Shown here: one piece after another, positions 42,500 through 50,641 of the stretch | How the letters are laid out: each line of letters begins with the position of its first letter | Numbering within the stretch: position 1 is the first letter of the stretch | Assembly: GCA_048498995.1 (NCBI GenBank) | Contig: JBEHWX010000001.1 | Span: 62,001 to 126,000 of the forward strand | DNA: 64,000 nt | Direction: 5' to 3' | DNA from: JBEHWX01 sp048498995 | GTDB lineage: Bacteria > Bacteroidota > Ignavibacteria > OLB7 | Made by a program: the position numbers and the translations under genes | Notes under the pieces: model-generated | What the model was told of the DNA's origin: nothing | Database searches by the model: none | What the model saw: only the letters and a program-made list of their open reading frames with translations

Positions 42500-43270
42500 T
42501 CAGGTCTCGAGCGAGAAGGGGGTGAAGTCGGTGTTCCGATCGAAATAATCCTCGTGCTCGACCCGCTTGAGGAAGTTGACGATGCGGTAGGTGACCGGTG
42601 TGGCCACCGCCTCCCAGAGCACCTTCACCGCGTAGTTGGTGAGCATCACCTTGAGGAGCAGACTCGGCTCCCAGAGTCCCATGAACGCCAGCGGATAGAA
42701 GACGAGCGTGTCGACCCCCTCGCCGGCGATGGTCGAGCCGATGGTCCGCACCCAGAGAAGCCGTCCCTCGGAGAAGACCTTCAGCTTGGCCAGCACGTAG
42801 GAGTTGACGAACTCGCCGGCCCAGAACGCCAGCAGCGACGCGGCCACGATCCGCGGGGTCTGGCCGAGCACGGTCTCGTAGGCGGCCTGATCGTTCCATC
42901 CCGAGGCCGGTGGCAGCGTGAGCACCACCCAGGTCATCAGCGAGGCGAACGCCAGCGCCGCGAAGCCGGCCCAGACCACCTTCCGGGCGCGCTTGTAGCC
43001 GTAGACCTCGGTGAGAATGTCGCCGAACAGATAGGAGATCGGGAAGAAGAGGATGCCGGCGCCGAAGGTGAGGTCCGGGATGTGGATGCCGAGAACGGTC
43101 CCTCCGATGGTGCAGACCTTGGCCGGGCCGATCAGGTTGGAGCAGAGGATCACGGTGACGAAGGCGGCCATCACCAGATCGTAGTATTTGAGACGTGGCC
43201 GGGAGGGAGCTCCCTGCGTCTCCGCCGTGGAGGGCGCCGCGGCCCGCGCCTCGGGTGTGTCGATTGCCAT
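42500..43270 (-). CDS. Queuosine precursor transporter (YhhQ/QPTR, VUT family)
   Basis: The ATG at 43270 (256 residues) starts MAIDTPEARAAA; upstream in-frame codons are Arg/Pro-rich noise. Six to seven helices carry the family motifs CSNLIGPAKV, FGAGILFFPISYLFGDILTEVYGY, WAGEFVNSYVLAKLKV and TIGSTIAGEGVDTLVFYP. The VUT/QPTR family imports queuine or preQ0/preQ1 for tRNA modification. No preQ1 riboswitch could be recognised upstream. A TATCTTCG box (minus strand, near 43410) resembles a Bacteroidota -7 element. Confidence 0.9.
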   Translation of the reverse strand: MAIDTPEARAAAPSTAETQGAPSRPRLKYYDLVMAAFVTVILCSNLIGPAKVCTIGGTVLGIHIPDLTFGAGILFFPISYLFGDILTEVYGYKRARKVVWAGFAALAFASLMTWVVLTLPPASGWNDQAAYETVLGQTPRIVAASLLAFWAGEFVNSYVLAKLKVFSEGRLLWVRTIGSTIAGEGVDTLVFYPLAFMGLWEPSLLLKVMLTNYAVKVLWEAVATPVTYRIVNFLKRVEHEDYFDRNTDFTPFSLET

Positions 43271-43446
43271 GGGAAGAGAATTGGTAGAGAGTTGAGAGTA
43301 GGGGCCGCGCCGTCGGCGGAGTCGGGCCGCTCCGCGGGCGCGCCATCGCAAGGGTACGCCATTGCACGGGCCGGCCGGCGTATCGCTCGGGAACGCGCCG
43401 CCCGGATGGCGAAGATAGAAGAGAGAGAAGGGGATCGCGATGCGCG

Positions 43447-44709
43447 TCAGCGCAGCCGCTTCATCCTTCGCGCCGCCTCCTCGAGCGTTTCCCACTTCTT
43501 GCAGAAGCAGAAGCGGATCAGCCCCGCGCCATGCTCCGGCTCGAGGTAGAACGTGTCGAGCGGGATGGTCGCCACGCCGACGTCGGTCACCAGGCGACGG
43601 CTGAAATCGAGGGCGCTTCCGTGACGCTCGCGATCATATCGCGCCACGATGAAATAGCTCCCCTCCGGCTCGATCGGATCGAGGCCGGCCTCGGCCAGGG
43701 CCTCCATCAGAAAGTCGCGGCGGGCGCGGTAGTCGGAGGCCAGGCTGGCGAAGTAGTCGTCCGGGAGCGCGAGCGCCGCGGCGATGCCGTGCTGCACCGG
43801 CGTGGTGCTGGCGAAGACGGTGAACTGATGCACCCGCCGGAGCGCCGCCTGCAGCGGCTCCGGACCGATGCCCCACCCGACCTTCCATCCGGTGAAGGAG
43901 AAGCTCTTGCCGCCGCTGGAGATCGTCAGCGTCCGCTCCCACATCCCCGGAAGCGCCGCCAGACGGCGATGCGCGGCGGGGGCGAAGACGATGTGCTCGT
44001 AGACCTCGTCGACGATCGCCAGCAGATCGTGCTCCCGGCAGAGTCCGGCGATCATCTCCAGATCGTTCTGGCCGAGGACGGCGCCGCTCGGGTTGTGCGG
44101 CGTGTTGACGAAGATCGCGCGCGTGCGGGGGGTAATCGCCGCGCGGAGCTCCTCGGGATCGAAGCGGAAGCCGGGAGCGTGCAGCGTTACCGGCACGGCC
44201 ACGGCGCCGGCCATCGTGATGCTCGGCACGTACGAATCGTACGTCGGCTCGAAGACGATCGCCTCGTCACCCGGCTCCAGGAACGCCATGGCGGCGCAGA
44301 AGATCGTCTCGGTGGCCCCGGCGGTAACGGTCACCTCGCGGTCGGGATCGATGCTCATGCCGTAGAACCGGAGCGCATGCGCGGCGATCGCCTCGCGCAG
44401 GCGGGGCTCGCCGTGGGAGATCGCGTACTGGTTCCGCCCCTCGGCGATGGCCGCGGCAACGATCCTCCCGATCTCGGGCGGTCCGTCGAAGTCCGGGAAT
44501 CCCTGCCCCAGGTTCACCGCGCCGTGCGCGCGCGCCAGCGCGCTCATCTCGGCGAAGATCGTGGTGCCGAAGCGTTGGAGACGGCCGGCCATCGGGCGCG
44601 CCGTCATCGAGCGCCGTGGCCGGGCGGCGCCGTCGTGAGGATGAGGCGCCCGGTCGGCGGCGACGGCCGCCTCGGCGAGCGTGGCCGGGTTGGTGGGATC
44701 GTTGGTCAT
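43447..44709 (-). CDS. PLP-dependent class I aminotransferase (methionine/kynurenine type)
   Basis: The ATG at 44709 (420 residues) overlaps the stop of the upstream carboxypeptidase gene as ATGA, indicating translational coupling. Fold-type I features are NLGQGFPDFDGPP, NQYAISHGEPRLREAIA, NTPHNPSGAVL, the BIVDEVYEHI-like IVDEVYEHIVF (PLP Asp) and the Schiff-base Lys in SSGGKSFSFTGWKVGW. The GQGFPDFDGP/ISSGGKSFS pattern fits the YbdL/KAT-like group, acting on methionine or aromatic amino acids. Why a cytosolic aminotransferase should be coupled to a secreted peptidase is unclear; both could serve peptide/amino-acid use. Confidence 0.9.
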   Translation of the reverse strand: MTNDPTNPATLAEAAVAADRAPHPHDGAARPRRSMTARPMAGRLQRFGTTIFAEMSALARAHGAVNLGQGFPDFDGPPEIGRIVAAAIAEGRNQYAISHGEPRLREAIAAHALRFYGMSIDPDREVTVTAGATETIFCAAMAFLEPGDEAIVFEPTYDSYVPSITMAGAVAVPVTLHAPGFRFDPEELRAAITPRTRAIFVNTPHNPSGAVLGQNDLEMIAGLCREHDLLAIVDEVYEHIVFAPAAHRRLAALPGMWERTLTISSGGKSFSFTGWKVGWGIGPEPLQAALRRVHQFTVFASTTPVQHGIAAALALPDDYFASLASDYRARRDFLMEALAEAGLDPIEPEGSYFIVARYDRERHGSALDFSRRLVTDVGVATIPLDTFYLEPEHGAGLIRFCFCKKWETLEEAARRMKRLR

Positions 44710-46013
44710 CTTAGAATCGTGATGCTGCTGACGAGAAGTGTCCGGTCGAACCGGAGCGAGCAGATATAGACGCCGGGGGGAAGCGAGGTCACGCGCCACC
44801 GGCTCTCGTGCTCTCCGGCATCCTCCTGCGTGTCGACCGGCGTGGCCACCAGGCGGCCGAGCTGGTCGTGAAGCGTTACGGTCACGCGGCCGGGGAGCGG
44901 GAGGCGATAGCGGATCGAGATCATCTCCGTGGCCGGGTTCGGCGCCACCGACATCGTGGCGGCCGCGGCGCGCTCGGCGGCGGTCTCCTCGACGGCGGCC
45001 GGCTCGGTGGCGCCGAAGAACGCGCCGATGCCGTGCAGGATCGCCGAGGCCGTCGAATCGTACATCCCGGCCGAGGAGCAGTTCATGTCCTCATAGGTGA
45101 GCGCCAGCACCCCCTCGTGGAAATTGAACCACCACCAGCTCTCCGGAAAATGCGTCGGCGTGGAATCGCCCCAGCTCCGGTAGAAATCCCACGGCTCGAT
45201 GCCGACCGGGAACCAGGCCCTGACCTGGCTGATGAAGCGCTGCTGCAGCTCGGCGAATCCCGCGGAGGTGCCGGAGGCTTCGTGGTAGACGAAGTAGCGC
45301 TTGCAGAGTCCGGCCGAGTGAAGGTTCAGCGCCAGGTCGATCGGCCGCGCGCCGGACATCAGCTCGGTGAACCGGCGCTTGAGCGTGGCCACCTCCGGCT
45401 CCATCGGATCCTTGTCCCACCCCCGCTCGAGGTCGATGTCGTGCGCGTTTTCGCGCGGCTTCTCCAGCTCCACGCCGTCCGGGTTGTACATCGGCACGAT
45501 GTCGAACACGAAGCGCTCGCGAAGGCGCGCGGCGAAGGGATCGTCGGAGAGTAGGAGGGAGATGATCTCGTTGACCACCCGCGTTCCCTGCACCTCGTTC
45601 GGATGGGTGCGCGCGTGCATGAACACGCGGCGCTTCGTTGCCAGCGACGTGGAGCGATCGGTGATCTCCAGCTGCCAGAGCGCGCGGTTCTCCACGCTGG
45701 CGCCGATCGAGTCGATGGTGACCCACCGGCTCCGTCCCCAGCGGACCAGGTCGCCGAGGAGGTCGGCGTAGCCGTAGCCCCACTGGGGCACGCTGAGCAT
45801 CAGCCAGCTTCGGTAGGAAGCCGGGGGCGCGGCGCACTTCTGGCAGATGCCGCGGATGCCATCATCGTACTCCTCGGGGTAGGGGGTTCCTTCCTGCGCG
45901 CGGAGCGCGGCCGTGCCGAAGGCGGCCGTGCCGAGTGTGGCCGTGCCGAGCACGGCCGCGAGGGCCAGCGTGGCCAGGGGGGAGCTTCGGAGAAACCGTC
46001 TCGTTCGATCCAT
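44706..46013 (-). CDS. Secreted M14 zinc carboxypeptidase with T9SS tail
   Basis: The ATG at 46013 (435 residues) has GGAGAGGTGA upstream. The signal peptide includes a short internal repeat (GTATLGTAAFGTAAL). The M14 core has zinc ligands HPNE (in ARTHPNEVQGT) and NLHSAG, substrate region MYNPDGVELEKPRENAHDIDLER, and a plausible catalytic Glu in ALTYEDMN. The C-terminal ~90 residues are a type A T9SS domain (VAPNPATEMISIRYRLPL...GVYICSLRFDRTLL). It is an extracellular or surface peptidase. The first mature region (ICQKCAAPPASYRSW) has a CxxC pair that may bind metal or form a disulfide. Confidence 0.9.
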   Translation of the reverse strand: MDRTRRFLRSSPLATLALAAVLGTATLGTAAFGTAALRAQEGTPYPEEYDDGIRGICQKCAAPPASYRSWLMLSVPQWGYGYADLLGDLVRWGRSRWVTIDSIGASVENRALWQLEITDRSTSLATKRRVFMHARTHPNEVQGTRVVNEIISLLLSDDPFAARLRERFVFDIVPMYNPDGVELEKPRENAHDIDLERGWDKDPMEPEVATLKRRFTELMSGARPIDLALNLHSAGLCKRYFVYHEASGTSAGFAELQQRFISQVRAWFPVGIEPWDFYRSWGDSTPTHFPESWWWFNFHEGVLALTYEDMNCSSAGMYDSTASAILHGIGAFFGATEPAAVEETAAERAAAATMSVAPNPATEMISIRYRLPLPGRVTVTLHDQLGRLVATPVDTQEDAGEHESRWRVTSLPPGVYICSLRFDRTLLVSSITILR

Positions 46014-46121
46014 GCGTCATCACCTCTCCATATCGTGAGCTCATCATGCGGGCCGGGGAAGATAACCGAAGCGGGGATGCGGTGGAAACGGCGAGACGAT
46101 GGCGAGAAGCCAGGGAGAGGA

Positions 46122-46643
46122 TTATTCGGAATCGAGGGCGAAGCCGATCATCAGCGCGGCGAATGGATGGACGGTATTGATGTTCCCGATGAGGGCGGCG
46201 CTGATGCCCACCGCCTGCGGCCGCCTGCTGAAGAGAATGTTGGCGCGGGTCTCGACGGCCATGCCGATCGTCCGGCGCGCCTCGGACATCCCCGGCAACG
46301 ATTCCACGTAAGCCAGACCGACCGAGGCGGTGACCATCGGATCGGCGCCGAGCGTGCCGGTGCCGCAGAGGAGCGCGAGCTCCAGCGCGGCAAGCGCCGG
46401 CCAGTCCTCGCTCTTCAATCCGACGCCCACGCAGACCGCGCGCGCCGACCAGATCAGCGTGCCCCGGGCGTAGTTGGCGCCGGCCAGGGCCGTCAGCCCC
46501 TTCCCGTTCGTGCCGATGCCGGCGTTGACATAGATCCAGAACCGATGTTCGTTCGCGCTGTCGGCCGCCTGCGCGCGAGCGGTCGCGGCGGGAGCCGCGA
46601 GGATCGCGAGCATCAGCGGGAGTACGAGTAGTGTCGGCTTCAT
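46122..46643 (-). CDS. Small secreted/outer-membrane protein, unknown
   Basis: The ATG at 46643 (173 residues) starts MKPTLLVLPLMLAILAAPAA, a clear signal peptide ending ATARAQA. The mature part has amphipathic beta strands of 9-11 residues (RFWIYVNAGIGTNG, GTLIWSARAVCVGVG, PMVTASVGLAYV, FAALMIGFAL), suggesting a small outer-membrane beta-barrel. I recognise no named family. It is separated from the carboxypeptidase by 108 bases, same strand. Confidence 0.6.
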   Translation of the reverse strand: MKPTLLVLPLMLAILAAPAATARAQAADSANEHRFWIYVNAGIGTNGKGLTALAGANYARGTLIWSARAVCVGVGLKSEDWPALAALELALLCGTGTLGADPMVTASVGLAYVESLPGMSEARRTIGMAVETRANILFSRRPQAVGISAALIGNINTVHPFAALMIGFALDSE

Positions 46644-46793
46644 GACCGGGAGACATCGAACGGGCGCGAGTGTAACCTCGGGAGAAGGAGAGTCGATGCG
46701 CGCCACGGGGGAGCGGCTGGCCATCAATGCCGACGGGCCGCGGAGGGAATCCGCGGCCCGTCGGAGGTCATCGAGATATGTCGCTTCGGAGGA

Positions 46794-47786
46794 TCAGGAG
46801 ATCTCCGGACCGTTCGTGGGAGCCGTGGGGGGAGCGCCGGCCGGAGCCGTGCCGGTACCGGTGAGCATCTGCTGCTGGAGCGCGGCGGTTCCCATCAGAC
46901 CGCCCATTCCCATCGACTCGACCGCGGAGCTCGGCACCAGCATCAGCGCCCCCTTCTCCTTCAATCCCTCGTAGAGCATGTTCATCGCGCGCAGGTGGAG
47001 CGCCGTCGGGTTGTTGTGATACGAGGCGGCGGCCCGCTCGAACATGTGCGCTATCTCCACCTCGGCCTCGCCGAGGATGATGCGCGCCTGCTTCTCGCGC
47101 GCCGCCTGCGCCTCGCGCGACATCGCGTCCTGCAGCGAGGTGGGGATCACCACGTCCCGCATCTCCACGGAGTGGACCGTGACGCCCCACGGGGTGGAGC
47201 GCTGGTCGATCAGCTCCTGCAGCTCGGTCTCGATCCGCTCGCGGCCGCGGAGCAGCTCGGTGAGCGACGTGCGGCCGATGATATCCCGGAGCGCGGTCTG
47301 TGCGGCCCAGCTCACCGCCTGCGCGTAGTCCTGCACCTCGAGCGCCGCCTTCTCCGCGTCGAATACCATCCAGAAGAGGACGGCGTCCACGTTGACCGGG
47401 ACGGTGTCCGAGGTAAGGGTCTCCTCGGCGGCGAAGCTCGTGGTGATCGTCCGCTGATCGACCCAGGAGGAGACGGTCTCGAAGAAGGGGATCACCCAGA
47501 AGAGGCCGGGGCCACGCAGGCCGACGTAGCGGCCGAGCCGGAGCACGACGGCGCGCTCCCATTGCCGCGCGACCTTCGGCGACTGCATGGCCGCGAGTCC
47601 GGCCAGCGCGCCGACGAGGATGCCGGCGGGATTCCGGTCGGCGACGGTCCACGCGGCGCCGGCGCCGATGCCGATCAGAAGAAAGAGAATCGCGACGACG
47701 TTGACGCGGGGCATGTCCGCCTTGCGGGCAAGGCGTGCTTCCCGGTTGGCGATGATATTGGCGGCGATCGTTCCCTTGAGTGCCAT
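46794..47786 (-). CDS. Slipin/stomatin-like SPFH protein
   Basis: The ATG at 47786 (330 residues) has GGAGAG upstream. Two N-terminal hydrophobic segments (about 28-65) are followed by the band 7 domain: GPGLFWVIPFFETVSSWVDQRTITTSF, QTALRDIIGRTSLTELLRGRERIETEL, STPWGVTVHSVEMRDVVIPTSLQDAMSREAQAAREKQARII. It ends in a Pro/Thr/Gly-rich tail. This is the slipin branch, distinct from the flotillin at 1.6-3.2 kb. It starts four bases after the GntR regulator stop, so the regulator and slipin form an operon controlled by the operator at 48179-48200. The function is membrane-domain organisation or protease regulation by family inference. Confidence 0.9.
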   Translation of the reverse strand: MALKGTIAANIIANREARLARKADMPRVNVVAILFLLIGIGAGAAWTVADRNPAGILVGALAGLAAMQSPKVARQWERAVVLRLGRYVGLRGPGLFWVIPFFETVSSWVDQRTITTSFAAEETLTSDTVPVNVDAVLFWMVFDAEKAALEVQDYAQAVSWAAQTALRDIIGRTSLTELLRGRERIETELQELIDQRSTPWGVTVHSVEMRDVVIPTSLQDAMSREAQAAREKQARIILGEAEVEIAHMFERAAASYHNNPTALHLRAMNMLYEGLKEKGALMLVPSSAVESMGMGGLMGTAALQQQMLTGTGTAPAGAPPTAPTNGPEIS

Positions 47787-47790
47787 TGTC

Positions 47791-48171
47791 TTACTCTCCA
47801 GTGCGTCTCTGTTGCAGATGTTCGATGATCTGTTCGAGTGAGAACCCGAGCGCGGCGGCCTCGGCGATGAACCGGTCGGCGGCCTGGCGAAGCGCGGGCG
47901 CGCTATCGCGGCGCGAAGGCACCGCCGCGGGCTCCAGCACGAATGTCCCCACTCCACGTCGCGTCTCGACCACGCCGCCACGCTCCAGCTCCGCGTACAC
48001 CTTCGCGACGGTGTTGGCGTTGATGCGGAGATCGACGGCGAGCTGGCGGACGGTGGGGAGCTTCTCTCCCGGCTTCAGCCGTCCGGTCGCGATCGCCGCG
48101 CGGATGCCCCGCTCGAGCTGAACGTAGATCGGTGTGCCGTCTCCGGCGTCGATGTGAAGGAAGGATGTCAT
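47791..48171 (-). CDS. GntR-family (YtrA subfamily) transcriptional regulator
   Basis: The 126-residue protein has a GntR winged helix (residues 8-78: PIYVQLERGIRAAIATGRLKPGEKLPTVRQLAVDLRINANTVAKVYAELERGGVVETRRGVGTFV, given here as the recognised span). A short ~40-residue helical tail replaces the ligand domain, the hallmark of the YtrA subfamily. It heads an operon with the slipin gene (four-base gap). An 8-bp inverted repeat directly before the start codon overlaps a TACAAT -10-like box, so it very likely represses its own operon. The transcript may be leaderless. Confidence 0.9.
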   Translation of the reverse strand: MTSFLHIDAGDGTPIYVQLERGIRAAIATGRLKPGEKLPTVRQLAVDLRINANTVAKVYAELERGGVVETRRGVGTFVLEPAAVPSRRDSAPALRQAADRFIAEAAALGFSLEQIIEHLQQRRTGE

Positions 48172-48178
48172 TTCACTA

Positions 48179-48200
48179 TTGTACTACAACAATAGTACAA
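48179..48200. promoter_or_regulatory. GntR operator overlapping the core promoter
   Basis: TTGTACTA and TAGTACAA arms are separated by CAACAA, a perfect 8-bp inverted repeat ending eight bases before the GntR start codon (48171). On the minus strand it contains TACAAT, a 5/6 match to a -10 box, six bases before the ATG. Confidence 0.7.
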
Positions 48201-48500
48201 GGAAAGTTTCAGGAAAAAAAGCGGCATAACCTCCCGCGTCGGCGTTCGCCCCACCGGGGGTGGCACGTGAAGGATGTGATGGCGCGGGATGCGGTGATGT
48301 GACGAGCTGCCGCGGAGACGCGGATGGGAAGAGCGTGGGGTGAAGGTATCCCACCGATGCGTGAGGATCGACGGGGTCGACCGTCGCGCGCTTTCCGTGT
48401 GGGCCGCCACGGTGGCGGCCCACACGATTCGAACGCCGTCGCGGAGCGGTTATCGGCCGCGGCGACCATCCCGCGTGCAAGGTTCTGGAGCAGCGGGAGC
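48201..48500. other. Intergenic region with GC-rich inverted repeats
   Basis: No credible gene. It contains a CCGCGTGC-rich stretch and an inverted repeat GTGGGCCGCCA/TGGCGGCCCAC at about 48399-48424, of the same style as the repeats near 1.1 kb and 24.9 kb. Confidence 0.45.
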
Positions 48501-48550
48501 CGGGTCCGGCAGTGATTTCATCATTCCGCGTTCATCATTCTCAATTCTCT
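48501..48550 (-). repeat. GAGAATT-type dispersed element abutting a stop codon
   Basis: On the minus strand it reads GAAGAGAATTGAGAATGATG and then, further on, ATGAAATCACTGCCGGACCC. This matches the 7201 array, including the GCCGGACCCG end, over two separate blocks. It begins directly after the stop codon at 48551. Confidence 0.7.
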
Positions 48551-49552
48551 TCACATTCCCCAGAAGAAATTCTCGAGGGAGACGATCTCGCCGCACTGGC
48601 GCTTGAGGTCGTTGATCTCGGTGCGCCAGTAGTTGGGCGTTCCCCATCCGGGGGCCAGACGCCGTGCGGATCCGTCGCCGGCCTGCGCGGCGCACCACGC
48701 GGTGAAGTGGATGAAGCGCATCGCGCGCAGCGGCTCGATCAGCTTCAGCCAGCGGCGGTCGAACGGGCGGAACGTCTGGTAGCCCTCCAGGAACAGATCG
48801 ATCTCCAGCAGCGTTCCCTGGCTGTAGCCGGGGAGGAGCATCCAGAAATCCTGCACCACCGGTCCGGTGGCCATGTCGTCGAAATCGATCAGATAGAATC
48901 CCTCGTCGGGACGGAAGATGATATTGGCCCAGTGGCAGTCGCCGTGGATCCTCTGTATCTCCACCCCCTCGAACATCGGCGTCACCAGCTCGATCATCTC
49001 CTGCGCGGCCGCCTCGTATTCCCGCCGCAGCTCCGGCGGCACCACACCGCTCCGGAGGATGAACTCCACGTTGTCGCGCGTCGAGAGTGACGGCGAGAGG
49101 GTGATGCGATCTTTCGGGGGATGAAGCGCGCCGACGGCGTGGACGCGCGCGATCAGCCTGCCGAGCTGCTCCCACTGCTCATCGCTCGGCTCGTCGCAGC
49201 GGCGTCCGGATTTCTTCGGAAAGAGGGCGAAGTACATCCCGCGATGCTCGCCCAGCGTGGTGCCGTCGGCCAGGCGGAGCGGGGCGATCACCGGGATCTC
49301 CCGCTCGTCGAGCTCGGTGAGGAACTCGTGCTCGTCCAGCAGCGCCTGGCGGCTCCAGCGCCCCGGGCGGTAGAACTTGGCGATCACCGCCGGCCCCTCC
49401 TCGATCTCCAGCTCGAAGACGCGATTGATATAGCTGTTGAGCGGACGGCTCAGGCTGGTCAGCCGACGATCGAGCGCCTTCTCGGCGATATCGATCACGG
49501 TGTCGGGGGAGAGCATGTTGAAACTGGTCAGAATCGAGTCGTCGCGTTCCAT
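48551..49552 (-). CDS. Stress response Ser/Thr kinase (SrkA/RdoA/YihE-like)
   Basis: The 333-residue kinase has the aminoglycoside-phosphotransferase-like fold. Key motifs are YINRVFELEIEEGPAVIAKFYRPGRWS (nucleotide Lys), EHEFLTELDEREIPVIAP, RIHGDCHWANIIF (catalytic Asp, Asn) and YLIDFDDMATGPVVQDFW (metal Asp). The KFYRPGRWS and FIHFTAWCAAQ segments are diagnostic of SrkA. In E. coli SrkA protects stressed cells and acts with the Cpx response. Here it is a single gene; the start follows a short spacer without a strong Shine-Dalgarno. Confidence 0.9.
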   Translation of the reverse strand: MERDDSILTSFNMLSPDTVIDIAEKALDRRLTSLSRPLNSYINRVFELEIEEGPAVIAKFYRPGRWSRQALLDEHEFLTELDEREIPVIAPLRLADGTTLGEHRGMYFALFPKKSGRRCDEPSDEQWEQLGRLIARVHAVGALHPPKDRITLSPSLSTRDNVEFILRSGVVPPELRREYEAAAQEMIELVTPMFEGVEIQRIHGDCHWANIIFRPDEGFYLIDFDDMATGPVVQDFWMLLPGYSQGTLLEIDLFLEGYQTFRPFDRRWLKLIEPLRAMRFIHFTAWCAAQAGDGSARRLAPGWGTPNYWRTEINDLKRQCGEIVSLENFFWGM

Positions 49553-49888
49553 CGTTGTCGTGTTGAGTGATGCGTTTCATCCGGGCTCGGCCGTCGAGCC
49601 GCGCGTGGGGCCATTCCCCGCCGTGGCGGGGCGGAAGGTACGCAACCCGACCGGGAGATCGGTCACCTCCGCGCGGATCTCCGCGGCACCGTCGGCCGGA
49701 TATCCCGATGCGGATGGTGCACAGCGGATCGCGATCCGATGCTGGCACGGTCTTAGTGGCTTCATGTTGTACATCTGGTGCCGCCGATTCGACACAGTCT
49801 TGACACGGGAGTCTGACATGGTTGGCTGATCCGCTGCCGGGCACCGACCGGCAATCACCTTCATTTCTTTTCGCGATGCCGTTGCATC
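49553..49888. other. Divergent intergenic region between SrkA and a winged-helix operon
   Basis: About 335 bases without a gene. A CCCCGCC/GGCGGGG hairpin lies at about 49616-49631. A TTGACA hexamer at 49798-49803 lies some 85 bases upstream of the + operon, but no convincing partner box is seen. Confidence 0.4.
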
Positions 49889-50302
49889 GTGAACGATTCA
49901 AGGAGTGGGCACGTGGGTAACGAGGGAATTCCAAAGCACATACAGGACTTTATCGCGCGGAATATCGGCGCGGTGGAGCAACTGGAGGTGCTACTGCTGC
50001 TGCACCGGCACAAGGAGCGGGAGTGGAGCGCCGAGGCGGTGGCCAAGGAGCTCTACGTCGATCCCGGCGCGGCCGCGAAGCGCCTCGAGGAGTTCACCTC
50101 CAACGGCTTCCTTTCCCGTCGTGGCGAAGGGAGTCCGAACTACCGGTTCAGCGCGAGCGGAACCGTTGATCGCACTATCGCAGACGTGGCGCAGTGTTAC
50201 CGTGAGCGCCGCGTGAGCATGATCAACCTGATATTCTCGAATCCGCTCGACCATATCCGGAGCTTCTCCGACGCGTTCAAATTCCGGAAGGATGAGGAGT
50301 AA
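49889..50302 (+). CDS. Winged-helix regulator of a DUF5985 operon
   Basis: The 137-residue protein has a winged-helix segment in the middle: QLEVLLLLHRHKEREWSAEAVAKELYVDPGAAAKRLEEF, then NGFLSRRGEGSPNYRFS as wing (about residues 28-95). A ~40-residue C-terminal helix follows. An AAGGAG lies near the start. It is followed two bases later by the first of two small DUF5985 membrane proteins, so it is the first gene of a three-gene operon. The ligand or membrane signal is unknown; I infer local control of the membrane proteins or association with them. Confidence 0.75.
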   Translation: MNDSRSGHVGNEGIPKHIQDFIARNIGAVEQLEVLLLLHRHKEREWSAEAVAKELYVDPGAAAKRLEEFTSNGFLSRRGEGSPNYRFSASGTVDRTIADVAQCYRERRVSMINLIFSNPLDHIRSFSDAFKFRKDEE

Positions 50303-50304
50303 GA

Positions 50305-50562
50305 ATGGATCTGATCGTCTATATCCTCTGTGCCGTCACCAGCGCCGCGTGCGCCGTTCTGCTGCTCAGGACGTACGCTCGCAACGGCGTGAGGCTGCTG
50401 CTCTGGAGCGGACTCTGCTTCATCGGCTTCGCGCTCAACAATCTTCTGCTGCTGCTCGATCTGCGGGTCTTCCCCGAGGTGGATCTGTCGATCATCCGCA
50501 CGCTGCCGGCGTTCTGCGGAATCCTTCTGCTGCTCTACGGCCTGATCTGGGATACGAAGTAG
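50305..50562 (+). CDS. DUF5985 small membrane protein
   Basis: The 85-residue protein has three predicted helices (about 3-20, 31-50 and 65-82): MDLIVYILCAVTSAACAVLL, then LLLWSGLCFIGFALNNLLLLLD and PAFCGILLLLYGLIWD. The Ser-Gly-Leu-Cys-Phe and NN-LLLLLD segments match the DUF5985 family, known only as paired small membrane proteins. It follows the winged-helix gene by two bases, implying translational coupling. Confidence 0.75.
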   Translation: MDLIVYILCAVTSAACAVLLLRTYARNGVRLLLWSGLCFIGFALNNLLLLLDLRVFPEVDLSIIRTLPAFCGILLLLYGLIWDTK

Positions 50563-50641
50563 AATCTCGCCCGAGCTTCTCGGTCGGGCTTCTCCGAGCC
50601 CGTGTACGTGGCAAGCGCGAATCACATCCGGAATCAACGAC

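Noticed and set aside
42012..43367. Upstream extension of the M16 frame (to 1666 codons)
   Set aside because: It runs antisense/out of frame through the queuosine-precursor transporter gene and is Arg/Pro-rich; the signal peptide at 42011 marks the real start.
43271..43446. preQ1 riboswitch upstream of the queuosine-precursor transporter
   Set aside because: I looked for an H-type pseudoknot with an A-rich tail and a sequestered start region; none was recognisable.
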